A stretch of DNA of 64,000 nt, from contig CP136494.1 of assembly GCA_032768795.1 (NCBI GenBank), forward strand, positions 744,001 through 808,000. The letters are read 5' to 3'. Positions 49,501 through 61,613 of the stretch are shown here, one piece after another. This DNA comes from Tremella fuciformis. Lineage: Eukaryota; Basidiomycota; Tremellomycetes; Tremellales; Tremellaceae. How positions within the stretch are numbered: the stretch's first letter is position 1; each line of letters begins with the position of its first letter. A model generated the notes under the pieces. It made no database searches. It had not been told where the DNA came from and worked only from the letters and a program-made list of their open reading frames with translations. The position numbers and the translations under genes were made by a program.

Positions 49501-49734
49501 ACCACTCCATGGTCGATGCTGCGTCTCAACAACGCTTCGCGATACACCATCGCCAGCCTCGCTGTGCAGCGCATGATCCGCACCTCGCCCAACCACAAAG
49601 TGTCCGTCAAGGCGCACGAGCTGTCCAGCTACTGGCAGCACCAGCTTGTGCTTCACGAAAAGTACGTCCTCGAGGCGGGCGAGGACCCGGCGTGGTGCGC
49701 CGAGATCCCCAAGCTCGAGTCGGGCGCGGCTTGA
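46563..49734 (+). CDS. xylulose-5-phosphate/fructose-6-phosphate phosphoketolase
   Basis: A TPP enzyme that splits xylulose-5-P or fructose-6-P to acetyl-P plus a triose or tetrose phosphate, the phosphoketolase route to acetyl units. About 830 residues; roughly ten introns fit. Blocks: [60 protein letters not shown], the TPP motif [34 protein letters not shown], and the C-terminal [20 protein letters not shown] and [14 protein letters not shown]. All are family landmarks. One intron of 45 nt near 49033-49077 is in frame without stop. No targeting signal is obvious, so cytosolic. Acetyl-P use would need acetate kinase or phosphotransacetylase, not in this window. The 3' end converges on PAF1 104 bp away. 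Confidence 0.95.
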
Positions 49735-49838
49735 TTCTTCGCTATCAACTGTTAGATCTCATTGTGACTGTTTTCCCCCTTACAAGCATGTCATACACGA
49801 CGCATGCACAGCGATCGCTCCGATTAGTGCTATGACAA

Positions 49839-51445
49839 CTATTCCTCTTGTTCTGCTTCTTCTGCACCTTCGTCTCTCGGATCCTCCTCGTCATCTATAG
49901 CCTCGCCCTGTCCTTCTGCCATGTTGTCCCCGCCATGTAGTCGGCGGATCTCCTCATTCGTCCATGTGGGCTCTGTGACGGCCGCCCCAGCCTGCTTGCG
50001 AAGTGCATCTTCCTCCTCAGTAGACGATGCGAATCCGGCGCGAGCTTTGTGCCAGACCTCTGCCAGATCGTCATCATCATCGACCTGCCATCAGCACAAA
50101 TCACAAGGTTCCATTTGGTGGTCAGTCGACCCACTCTCGGTCGTTTCCGAACGGTCGTCCGCATGAATACAGGGTTGTAAGTGACGCGCTTGCGTTTGCG
50201 AGACGATTCGCCTTCCTGTCCTTGGTGAGCTTCTTGAAAAGTGACGAGGATTTCGCGCGGGTGTTGGTGTTGCTTGAGGACTTCATACACTCGAGTTCGG
50301 GTAAAGGTTCCAAGCTGCGTGTCAGCTCTGATCCCCAGTAGCACACCGAGGGAAATGAGGTGATCTGAGGCGACTGGGAAGCAGAGAAGGGATGTACGTG
50401 GTATTGCTCCCCAGCTTCGGACTCCCGGCTTTCCTCGGTCGACATCTCTACGAGGCGCTCGACGGCCTCTTCGTCCATCGGATCTTGGAAACCCTCCTCG
50501 AGCCGCTCAATGTCTTCTTCTTCGGGGAGCATGTAGCCGATGATCGTCTCCCCCTCCAAGGGCTTGACGGGCTTGCAGACGGCTCGCGCGAGTTGGCGGG
50601 CTGATGCGCGCGCATGCGGGTTCTGAGATCAGTCGCAAGACTTGCGCAAGCCGGCACGTTCGACTGACTGCTCGGGAGGCCGCAGACGGCCTTTCGGGGT
50701 ACTTGATCACAATGTAAGACATCCCCGCTCTCTCCTCATCAGGCAGCAGATCGTAGCTCTGCGCATCAGAACCGTCCCATGCACGTGTGACCGAAGCGCC
50801 CGCACCTCGAGGACGCGAAGATGCCGCTTGCGCGGGTCCGGATGGCGGACAGTCGCCAGCTCCACGTCTAGATCGGTGAACGTCTTGTCGATCGCCATGA
50901 TCTGCGCAACCTCCGACACGTCCACCTGCGCCCCCTCGTCCTTGCCCAGCCCATCTGCCGCGGACCGCCGGCGCGTGGTGTTCTTCCGCGCGCTGTACCC
51001 TGAGTTTCGCATCCACGACACCTCCCTCGCGGACGGGAGCGCCTCCGCCGCGGCGCCACCGTTGGCCTGCGCGACCGGCCGGAAAGGCGCAAGGAGCGAT
51101 ACGTCCACCGGGTCGGTGACCCGGGCGGGATCTGCGCCGCCGGCGGGGTTCACGTCGGCATCGTCGCCGTGCCATATGCCCTCGTAGGCTCCGAGATCGA
51201 TGGGCATACCCATTTCCGAGTCGACAAGCATGGGGATGGGCGCCGACGACGCGAGGTGGTCGAGGTAGGACGGCTCGCCCAGCCGGCTGATGTCGGTCGG
51301 CATGTCGAACAGCTTTGGCGGAAACGGTGGGGCTGGCAGGGGGTTGACATAGCGTACTCGCACGAGCAGGTCGAGCTTGCTGCGCGTCAGCCAAGGCCAC
51401 ACGGTGAGACGTCCGAGTTGGGGCTGCTGACGATTTTTTGGACAT
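49839..51445 (-). CDS. PAF1: RNA polymerase II-associated factor 1 (PAF1 complex)
   Basis: The scaffold subunit of the PAF1 transcription elongation complex; about 443 residues, five introns. The N-terminal block KLDLLVRVRYVNPLPAPPFP, PKLFDMPTDISRLGEPSYLD and PMLVDSEMGMPIDLGAYEGI is diagnostic. Then VSWMRNSGYSARKNTTRRR, IDKTFTDLDVELATVRHPD and YDLLPDEERAGMSYIVIKYP. Further exons carry LEGETIIGYMLPEEEDIERL and FRTREYEVL-like TFTRTRVYEVLKQHQHPRE. The C-terminus is very acidic (EEDPRDEGAEEAEQEE). Exon 1 is 35 nt (MSKKSSAAPTRT) followed by a 31-nt intron (51380-51410). The joint near residue 270 is the least certain. Confidence 0.9.
51380..51410 (-). other. 31-nt intron in PAF1
   Basis: GTCTCA donor, GGCTGAC branch and GCGCAG acceptor within 31 nt. 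It joins AC to C AAG CTC GAC CTG, the start of the conserved PAF1 domain, in frame. Confidence 0.6.
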
Positions 51446-51675
51446 GCTGGGCCTTGTCTATGTCGAAGATGAGTGGGAGAGGACCGACGTTACAAGGGCT
51501 TTGGCTGGCCTGACTTTGTACGGCTAGAGCGGAAGCAAATTGTCTGCCGCCGCCGCCGGTCCGGTCACTCACCTCGACCCAGACGCGTTTTCGAGCAGCC
51601 CCAATCCTCATCTGCAAAATCAGTCGCGAGCGGTTCACCAAAGCATAGCTCGATCGCCCCACCGGATCATGAGCC

Positions 51676-54600
51676 ATGATCCTGGACGACACGCCCAATC
51701 CCCCCGACAGCGATGAACAGCAGCTCCTCCAGCAGCTCATTACCGAGGGTCTCGCCCCCTCCACCGCCGACCAGGACTCCCACGATGGTCTGCGGTACCG
51801 CAAGCTGCTCCAGGTGCTCTTCCAGGCATGTATCATCTCGCCGGCTCTCAGTACAGAGGTGCCGTCCGCCAGTGTCATCGAGCAGGCCGGATACACATTG
51901 ACCATCCTCGAACGGCAGATGACCTCCCGGTCCGAGCTGGTCTTGTCCTCGCCGTCGTCCGACCAGAAGCGACTGCCCTTCTACAAGTGGGTCATACCTC
52001 GCCTTATACATGCCGCTTCCAGGCTGGACGGGAGGCTTCAGTGTGACGGACTGGTCAGGCAGCTATGCGCATCCGTCGGCACAGTGCTGAGGGCTTTGGC
52101 GAGGCATGCAGAGGACGAGGATGGAACGTATGCGAAGGGTATACATAGGGCTGTCACCGTCGCCCGCCAGCTGGTTAGGTTCTGCCAGGGTGAGGCATAA
52201 AGACTATTTCGATCGTCGAGCTGAAGCGTAGATGCCATGGCGGGCAAGAAACCGATACTCTTCGGATACTCTGAGATGAAGCCAGACCTCTCGTCGGCCC
52301 TGCACATCCTCGGCACCCTCGTGGATTCGAGTCTCGCTTTCACCGATGACGTCTTGATACATGTGGCTGCAGCTTCGGCGGACATATCTCGCCTACTTCC
52401 CCGCTGCTCGCCAACTCAGCAGCTCCGCCAAGCAAACACTGTCGCTAGCGCCTTGACTTCTGCGCCGTCCCGATCGGCGTGGATGAGCTCGATATCAGCT
52501 TGCCTCGATCTGCAGCCTAGCAACGATGACTCGTTGGGCAGACTCACTAGTCGCGTGCTTGACTCGTGCAAAACCTTGGATGGTCCCTTGCGAGCCGCGA
52601 TCTGGTGGCATCTCGCCGCAGCAAGTGACGAAGTGGAAGCCTACGCAGAGGCCGGTCATGCCAAAGCCGCTTTCCTGCTCTCCTGTCCCCCTGATCGTCT
52701 CGCTCGTGATGTACTGAATACTGTTTTCAGTGAAGCTCTGGTCGATCGCTGGATTGCCCAAGCAAGAGGTCTCAGCGGTCAACACGCTGCTACCTTGCGC
52801 AACACCTGGACTGCTTTACGGGATGGTCAAATTGACGAGCCGCCTTCCAAGAAGCGACGACGGGCAGATCACGAGCTTAACGGCCGCACAAAGGCATACC
52901 TAGCACGGCATCTGCCTGGTCTTGCTTTCTCTGCTGGTTCGGTATCTGAACTCGTTCAGGAATTGCGGCGTCATGCGAAAGAGTAGGTCGTCATTCCAGT
53001 CACGGAACGATGCTGAGTGCGCAGTCCCCAAACAGAAGCGTTTGCGCAGATAGGGGCTATCCTGGGCGGTCTCTGCTGCGAGATCTGCGAATGCGAAAAC
53101 CACCAGTCACCTCCTACACACCCACTCCCCGATACTTTACTCGCCTTGTGGACGGACGTGCAGTCAAGGAGTCCTGCACCTGCAACGGCAAAGGATTTCA
53201 GGACGTTAGCCGCGCTTCTCGATCACACGTCGCCCATACACGCCGCTGCTGCTCTGCAGCTCGGCCAGCGAAACGTACCCGTCATGATTGAGTCCGGGAT
53301 GAGAGTCTCCGATCGAAAGAAACGCGTGGCGGCTAGGTGAGTCTCGCCATCAGCAGTCTGCGAGATCGTAACTTAGTGTGCAGCTTGGTCTTCGTAAGAA
53401 TCTTTGCCTTGCAATACAAGCATCCCGATCCTGCAACAGGCGCGGCAAACAGGGAATCGTATCTCAGCCGGCTGACAGCCCTTCTCGGGCAGTCCATCAC
53501 ATTGGCAGAGACTGCAACAGCCATACTGGGACAGATAGGCAAGCATGCCGATGAGGCAGACCTGCGAAGGATACTCCACTTGCTCCTCGAACAACTGGGT
53601 GCTTCGCATGCTCCGCTCAGGAGTATGAGCTTCACAGAGGTGAGAGAGTAGACCCTTAGAGGGATCAGTCTGATGCAGTCCAGTTGGGTGGATTGTGTCA
53701 AGCACGCGGCAAGACCCCCTATACCCTTGTTTCGCCTTTCCTCGAGTCCATCAGCATCTTCCTAGCGCAGCGTGTCTGCAACAGCCCCGAGCTGGTTGTC
53801 GAAACCATGCAATTTATCGGATCCTCCAGGCAGAACTTCTTCGAGATGACCCTACGATTCACTATTCCAGCTCTCGTGCTTGATAGCAAGCGTGAGGAAT
53901 TGCGAGCGATCGCGGGCTTCGTCAACAAAAACCTCGGCGCAATCCTCATTGACAACGTCGCTGGAATCCTGGCCAAGATCTTCCTGCATTCAGAACGGCC
54001 CGAAAGACACCTGAACTTCCTGTCCGGTCTCCTACGACAACTCACAAGCAACAAAAATACGCAAATGGAGATCTCCGTCGCCTCCCTCATGACCTCGTGC
54101 ATCGTGTCATTTCTTTTCGCCCTGATCGTCGAGCTCGGCGACGAAGCCCCACGTGTGCAGAAACAGGCCGACCGGGCTCTACGAAAGGCTCAAATACACT
54201 CCGGTGGTGTGGCCAGCGACGACCTCGGTGCGTTTCTGAAACCTCACATGCTCGGTGTGATCTCGCATCTGAATGAGACGCTGCACGACATCCAGGGGCG
54301 CAAGTCGGCTGCGTACAAATGCAAGGTGATCCGCAGTCTGGGTGCTTTGATCCGCTTGGTAGGCGACTCCATGTCGTCTTTCTCTCCGCAGGTAAGCCTG
54401 TAATCTTCTACCATGGGTCCTTGCTCATGGTAGATCGTCGCCAGTTTGCAGAGTACCTTGACCATTCCCGAGCTTCGAAAGGAGACTTTGCGTACATGGG
54501 AGCGTTTCGTCACGACACTCCGCTATGCCGATCTTGGACCCTATGTCGGCCGAACAGCGGGTGTACTCGTCATCAATTGGCCCAACTTTGACGACGCGGA

Positions 54601-57600
54601 GAAAGTGCTTGCTACGAACATCATGAACAACATCGCCGATAATGTTCGCTATTTCGACGGCTTTCAGGACGAGATTGTCAGTCTGGAAAAGATACCAGAG
54701 CTGAAACATGCCGCTCGCAAACTCACCATACATCGCCAGAACTGGGACATACACGATCGGATTGATAAGCTCTTGGACCGGACACGAAGCAAAAACATCG
54801 CCGTCGCTACCACATCCATGGCGGAACTTCGGGACGTGTTGGTGTCGCGCCAGGTCGAAATCCGCAATCTTGCTCGCGGGGACATGTTTGAAGATATACT
54901 GGCGAGATTGATACGAAGTGTCATGTCTGCTGCAACAAGAGACGGTGAATGCGACGATTTACGGGGTTTCGCCTACGAATGCTTGGGCATACTGGGGGCA
55001 TTAGATCCCGATCGACTGCCGGCTCTCCCAGAACCGCACTCGATGACGATTATGAGCAATTTTGCCGACAAAGGCGAAGCTACCGAATTCGCCATACATC
55101 TCATCAGGGACCTGCTGGTCGACGCGTTCCACGCCACCAATGACACCAAGCACCAGAATCACCTCGCTTATGCGATCCAAGAGCTCTTGCGCTTCTCTGG
55201 CTTCAATTCCAAGATTCTCTCCAACCCAGCTTCACTCGGCCGGGACGTCATGCAGCGCTGGACCGCAATTCCTAAAGACCAATATGAGACGCTGACTCCC
55301 CTGCTCGAGTCTCGCTTCACCCTCAGTGAAACTCAGAACCGGGTGTACGATCATCCGATTTACCCCGCTGCGCCGACTTACAGAGAATGGATCCAGAGGT
55401 GGACGGCCGACTTGATTAGCAAAGTCGAATCGTTTCAGAATCCGCAAAAGGGGTTGGAGAACAGCAAGTTGGTCTTCCGGGTATTCCGCGGGGTCTTGCG
55501 CAACCAAGATGTTACCGTGGCACACCACATCCTACCCCATCTCGTGCTTCACGTCTTGCTGTCCGGATGTGCAAGCGACAGTGCCGAGATCTGCGGGGAA
55601 GTCAACACGGTCTTGCAAGACCAGATGAATCCCGCCGGATCCGCTGATAAGCGGACGTTCAGCGCTCAGGTTATCTTCGAGCTCATGGACCATCTCAGCA
55701 AATGGCTGCGACTTCAGCGAACACGCAGCAAAGACCAGAAGAGTCGTGCTGAGAACTCGCAGGCAAAAGCCGTTGAGGCGGTGCTGGCGAGTATCGAAAC
55801 GGAACTGATGGCCAACGCTGCCTTGCAGAGTAGGGCCTATGCTCGATCTCTCCGAAGCTTTGAGCAGCGAGTCATTGAGCTCCGCCGCGAGGATCGCTCG
55901 ATCGCCGACCTGCAGACTTACTTCGAGCGTATGCACCAGATCTACGCCGAGCTGGACGAGCCAGATGGCATGGAAGGTGTCTCAGCATTCGTTCTGTCGC
56001 CTTCGCTCGAGCTCCAGATCCGAGAACACGAGAGCACAGGACGTTGGACGTCGGCGCAAAGCTGCTGGGAGGTCCGTCTGCAGCAATCTCCTGACGATGT
56101 TACCCTTCATGAGGGTCTTCTGCGTTGTCTGAAAAGCCTGGGGCATTATGGTCAGTCAATGTCCTGGTTTCTTCCGCTCACTTGCAGACACGCTCCGCAC
56201 TCATATACGAGGTGTTCTCAGCAAGCATCCGCAATGGTCTGATCGACTCTCTGCATACGAGGCTGAGGCCGCATGGATTATCGGAGACTGGGAGACGGTC
56301 GAGCGCCTTGGCGACTGCGCACCTGCTGTGGGCAAAGTCCTCGACACGGTACATCGACGAGGCGATCTGCCTAAGGTTCTAGGCTGGGCCCGACAACAGA
56401 TCGGAGGAGAGATCAAGAACGTCCAATACAGCAGAGCATACGACGCCGTGATGCGCCTACATCAGCTTCGCGAGATTGAGATGATCCATCAATCGGACAT
56501 TAAGGCTCTGCAAAGCGCTTCGGCATCGAGTCATAAAGGTGTCATCACACAGTCTCAGATCGAAGATCTACGAAACACCCTCAAAGATCGGTACAATACC
56601 TCCTCCCCCTCGTTCCGTAATCGTGAGATGTTGCTCAGCATCCGTCGGACAGCCTTTAGTCTGGTCAACGCAGGACCTTTGCGGGAGGAGCTGGGTCAAG
56701 CCTGGATTCAGACTTCGAAGATTGCCCGCAAAGCCGGTTACGATCAGACCGCATACAGTGCGGCTCTGCAGGCGCGCGAGGTCGACGCTCCATTCGCCTT
56801 TGTGCAGCAAGCCAAGTTATTGCACGCGCACGGAAGCACTTACAAGGCTCTATCTGATCTTGAAAATTCGGTTGCCCCCCTTCAAAAACAGGCTAGCAAG
56901 GACACAACGCCTGATTTCGCTCGAGACCGAGCTTTGGCAAAGGTGTGTGGAACCAATTGCTGGCGCCTTAACTGACTTCAGGCTGTCTTGCTTGAGGCGC
57001 GCTGGGCCGATGAGACGACCCGCTTTGAGCGGAATGACATATTGCAGCGTTTCCTGCAAGCTATACAACTGGCTCAAAAGTGATTCTTCTGAGAAGGCAA
57101 AGAAAGACTCAAGGACTGACCTCAGCCTCGAGTCCCCTTATTACCATCTGGGCCATTATTATGACACGATGCTCGGCGATGAGAAGACTGTGTCAGTGTT
57201 TTTGGGCAACGTCGGAAGAGATGGGGTGCTCATAGCAGTGCACAATACAATTATCACACCTGTCACAATTACATACAAGCATTGTTGCACGGAGTCAAAT
57301 ACATCTATCAAACGATGCCTCGAATGCTCACCATCTGGCTCGACCTCGGAGAGAGCAAGGCCGCTATCAGATCGTGAGTCGCCATTACGTCTTAAAGCGC
57401 TGTTCTGATCGTTAGAGTCCCTGAGGTCGCGGATTCTTTACACAAAATCACCAAGCTCGCTGACTCGGCGAGGAAACAATTGATGACATACCAGGCGAGT
57501 AGGCGTAAGGGACATAACGGCTATGGGACTAATGCCAGTTCCTCACGGCTTTTCCCCAAATCGTCTCGAGAATCGGTCACAGCAATAAAGATGTTGCTGC

Positions 57601-59406
57601 CGTTCTCAAGAAGATCATGGCTCTTGTCATTTCCCGCTTTCCGCAACAAGCGCTTTGGCCGACGGTCGGTGTCATGCAATCCAATCGAGCCGAGCGAAAA
57701 GCTCTGTGCGATGTGGTGATAAAGAGAGCCATTGTGAGCAAACTTCACTCAGACATCTTCCGAGTCAGCATGTTGACAGGCGCAGACGGACGTCAACACA
57801 ATTGCACCACTTTGTCACACCGCTGCGCAGCTTTCAGCGATTCTTCTCAAGCTCGCCGACGACAAATCAGAGTCAAAGAAGCGTGAAGCTTCCATCTCTA
57901 ACAAATACCCATACGTACAGCAAGCATTTAGCGGTACGGTACGAATGATTATGCCTTTACAAGACGCTCTCGTGTGCCCTTTGCCGGCTCCTGGCGAAGA
58001 CATCCAGACTCATCGCCCATTCCCATCCCAGCCAGTTCTCATGAAGGGTGCGTTACTCTACGCTTAAGCAGCAAACACGATTCTTACGGCAGGAATTGAC
58101 GACGCTGTGGACATCATGCCGTCTTTGCAGAGACCAAAAAAATTGACGTTCGTTGGCTCGGACGGCAAATACTACCCATTCTTGTGCAAGCCGCACGACG
58201 ACCTTCGTAAAGACGCACGACTGATGGACTTCAACTCGATGATCAACAAATTCCTCAAGAGCGCATCGGAGTCTCGAAGGAGGCAGCTTTGTCCGTCCTA
58301 TTGATGCAAGTCGTAATGCCTTTGGCTGACTGTCAGATGTTCGCACATATGCTGTCACGCCGCTCAACGAAGAGTGCGGTCTGATCGAGTGGGTCAGTAA
58401 TACGAATGCGCTCAAGAGCATCCTCGAGAAGGGATATCTGCGTCGGGGAGTCAAAGTATATGTGAGCTGGTCATCTGACTGCGATGAGAAAGCTAAGCGC
58501 AGACGACCGAAATGCACAAGCTATTGGAGCAGGCTAAACAGGAAGGGCCGGGCGCTCAGATCAAGGCTTTCCGAGATCAGATCATACCCATGTATGTTGC
58601 AATGGAACGCTGAGTAGATGACGCTCACGCCGTTAGGTTCAGGCCGACTGTCTTTGTCGACTGGTTCCTTGCGACTTGGCCCGAGCCCTCGGCCTGGCTG
58701 GCCAGTCGTATGGCTTATGCGCGCACGCTGGCGGTCATGTCTATGATTGGATACGTTCTCGGCTTGGGAGATCGGCACGGCGAAAACATCCTGTTCGACG
58801 GGTTATCAGGTGATACGGTCCATGTGGATTTGAATTGCTTATTCGACAAGGTGAGCCTTTTGAGAATTGCCGGCAAGGGTGCTGATCTTCGCAGGGCAAG
58901 TTGTTTGAGATTCCCGAGCGGGTGCCGTTCCGCCTCACTCAGAATATGGGGGATGCCCTAGGTGTGACGGGCGTGGAGGGCGTATTCCGGAAGGCAGCCG
59001 AGATCTCGCTAGGCATCCTGCGAGCGAACAGCGAAGCTTTGATGTCGGTCCTCGAAGCGTTTGCGCATGATCCGTTGGTGGAGTGGACGAGAACCTCTGT
59101 GGGTTTGGAAGGGGTCAAGAGAACAGTGTTGACTCGAGCAGCACAAGGCAAAGGGCGAACGGGATCCAAGAGCCATTGCCGACCGTAATCTGCGGCCGAT
59201 CCGAGCAAAGTTGAAAGGGATCATGGAGGATAATGTCGTCAAATCAGTACCGAGTCAGGTCGACATCCTCATCAAAGAGGCGACCAAGATTAGCAATCTG
59301 GTGAGTGATCGCCTCTCCTATTGCCCATCCTGTCCCTCCTGTCCTTCTGTCTTGCCGACTGATGGCCCAGGCTCTCATGTACCAGGGCTGGGCGGCCTGG
59401 CTGTAG
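51676..59406 (+). CDS. PI3K-related checkpoint kinase ATR/Rad3/Mec1
   Basis: The checkpoint kinase for single-stranded DNA and replication stress; about 2,300 residues, about seventeen introns. Order: HEAT-repeat N-terminus (ATG 51676), UME region around [23 protein letters not shown] domain with [13 protein letters not shown] and [17 protein letters not shown], kinase domain with [37 protein letters not shown] (catalytic loop) and [20 protein letters not shown]. The FATC end reads [14 protein letters not shown]. The first intron (42 nt near 52196-52237) joins what looks like two separate frames into one N-terminus. A GC-AG intron lies at 57495-57538. Near 59100-59140 a 40-nt intron is needed before [14 protein letters not shown]. 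An exon joint near 57190-57230 is less certain. Confidence 0.95.
57495..57538 (+). other. GC-AG intron in ATR kinase gene
   Basis: TACCAG|GCGAGT ... AATGCCAG|TTC: joins LMTYQ to [14 protein letters not shown], a typical ATR FAT-domain segment, in frame. Confidence 0.65.
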
Positions 59407-59472
59407 CTATAGAGTCATCTGCAGCATGAGGTCAATGTACATGCATGCCCGAATCCTAGAACCTGGAAAAGC

Positions 59473-60344
59473 CTAGAACTTGAGCTCGTGGAAGCGGTCG
59501 CCCTTGGAGAGGCCCCAGGTCGTCCGGAGGTATTTCGAGAGGTTGTCCACCTTCTTGATGGCCTCGAGCAGAGGCGCATCCACCGACTTTTGCTCCGACT
59601 TCTTGTCGTCGGACACCTCGCGCTTCTCCTTGCCCTCGCCGAAGAATTCTCCCTCCTTGGTCGACTTGGCCGCCTTTGCCTTGGCAAAGTAGGCGTCGTT
59701 GACCGACTCGGGGATGGAGACGCTGGAGATGTCGACGTGGGTGGAGGTGGCGATAACGTAGGCCTGGCTGACCCGGCGGAGAGGAACGCCGTTCAGTCTG
59801 CTCCATCAGCTTCCCGTACATCTGCCGGCAAGAGCGGCACCCACTTGAAAGGACCAGTGACGAGGAGAAGACCGCTGTCCAGCTGCTTGAGGAAGACAAC
59901 GCGCTTGCCGCTGTGGCGGCCCGCGAGGAGGATGAGGACGGTTCCGGGTGTGATCGAGGCGCGGAGGGCGGCCTTGCCGGCGGTCTTGCGCGACACCTTG
60001 GGCTTGCGCACGTCCTCGGCAGGGTAGTACTTGGACGCCTTGGCGGTCGGCACCAGACGCTTGCCGCCGTTGGCCTTGCCCCCGACGGTCTTCTCCACAG
60101 TGGCGGGCTGCTCCTCCTTGGCGGGTGCGGTCGAGGTCTTCTTCCCTTGTCTGTCAGCCTTGCTCCTTGCTCCTTGCTCCTCGCTCCGCCATCTCTTCTC
60201 ATCTCTCCTCTTCCCTCCCATCCCGCCTGGTCGTCTCAGCCGTCATGTCGAGTATGGCTCACCCTTGAAGAGACCACGCTTCTCCGCGACCTGGGACCGG
60301 GAGAGACGGCCGACGTGCGCCGAGATGGGCTTTGATCGGGCCAT
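59473..60344 (-). CDS. RPL6: 60S ribosomal protein L6 (eL6)
   Basis: A large-subunit ribosomal protein of about 235 residues. The N-terminus [20 protein letters not shown] and EKRGLFKG are joined across an intron of about 120 nt to [18 protein letters not shown]. Then comes [20 protein letters not shown], the core [20 protein letters not shown] and [40 protein letters not shown], and a Lys/Glu-rich end closing with [14 protein letters not shown] second intron of 46 nt at FK|LNG fits. The minus-strand intron contains a short tandem repeat (about 7 bp, GGAGCAA). Stop at 59473, only 66 bp from the ATR stop on the other strand. Confidence 0.95.
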
Positions 60345-60624
60345 CTGGGTGGTCAGATTCTTTCCTGCTGCACAATGTGAGGGGCGGGACCGACTTTGAG
60401 ACCACAAAAGTTGATGGTTGAGCTGTTCGAACCGACCTCAAACTGGCAATGCACCACCACGCAGCGTCGGCTCGTGACTACGGCGTTAGTCGGAGGCTAC
60501 CCTCGGAGGAAGTGTGTGGCACTTGCTCTATGGTCTATCGCCGATACTTTATCTCCGACAATCCCTTCACCTCGGCTCTCTGGGCATCTCTGTCTTGCCT
60601 GTTAGGATCAGACACCATGCATCC

Positions 60625-61603
60625 ATGCACGACCCCAACTTTCCTCGAGGTCTCGATATCAAGCCCCTACGGATACCCACTGACCAGCGCGACATCGACG
60701 GGCAGACGGCCGCCATCGCGCAATATGGCATAGCAGGGCGCGTATGGTGAGCTGGCGGCAGGAGGGGCAGGCCCTCCCAGCACCAGCCAGAGCCACGGCA
60801 AAGCTGAGACGTATACAGGGAGGCAGGAGCCGCTCTCATCGATTATTTCGACCCGACCGCATTGTGCGACCCGCCTTGCTCGCCGTTGACCCCGAGCGAT
60901 GCGTCTGCGCCATACAGCATCATCGAGCTGGGCTCAGGGCAATCAGTGCCGTCGCTGCACCTGGCACATCGGCTGTCCCAGCATGACTCGCTGGTTTTGA
61001 CCGACTTGCCCAATGTCATCTCTCTCTGCGAAGAGAGGAGAGATGCCTGGGTGAACGAGCATGCCGGAGGCCCCCGGCTACATGTGGCTCCTCTTGCATG
61101 GGGTGAAGGGATAGCCAGCGTTCAGGAACACATGCCGTTCTCCCATATACTCATGTGTGATCTGGTACGTGAGGTCTATATGGGTTCTGAGGATGCTCAT
61201 GTGTAGATCTACTTCCCCAACTTGTATCCCGCCTTGCTGCGCACTTTGCTGGAGCTGTCCGAGCCGACTCAGTTGCCCACCGGGGAGACCTTTGGCCCAG
61301 AGATCATCCTGTCTTGTATGACTCGCCGGCCCCTACGTGGGATTCGCACTGACCACAGACTTCTCCAGGACACTTGCTTTGGAACAGTCGTTCTTTGACT
61401 CGTTCGGCCTCTACTTCCAGATGACACCCATCGTCAACTCAAAATGGGAGGCCCGCGTCTACAGCTGCAGGCGGTGGCGGATTAGCGACGAGTGGCGCAT
61501 GCCAGAGATGCATGAGGTCATGAATGGCGTCAAGGGGGTCGTACAAGGACGCTCGTTCGGGCTCATTGATGAGCTTTTTGGCGCCCTCGAATGGGGCGCA
61601 TGA
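60625..61603 (+). CDS. METTL21-like protein lysine methyltransferase
   Basis: A seven-beta-strand SAM methyltransferase of about 273 residues, three introns. The start ATG at 60625 gives MHDPNFPRGLDIKPLRIPTD. Motif I reads YSIIELGSGQSVPSLHLA; motif post-I has LVLTDLPNV; a later acidic/aromatic stretch SHILMCDL joins to IYFPNLYPALLRTLLEL. Near the end ILSYFSRTLALEQSFFDSFG matches the METTL21/NNT1 pattern (ILSYKxR...E..F...F). The substrate protein is not readable. The stop lies 10 bp from the PPG1 stop on the other strand. The last intron acceptor was chosen by frame. Confidence 0.85.
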
Positions 61604-61613
61604 TGATGCAAGT

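Noticed and set aside
51676..52200. Separate small gene upstream of ATR
   Set aside because: A 42-nt intron with good motifs joins it in frame to the next exon; the combined N-terminus makes normal ATR length.
59100..59190. Frameshift or pseudogene in the ATR C-terminus
   Set aside because: A 40-nt GTGGGT...CTCGAG intron restores the reading frame into [11 protein letters not shown] and an intact FATC end.
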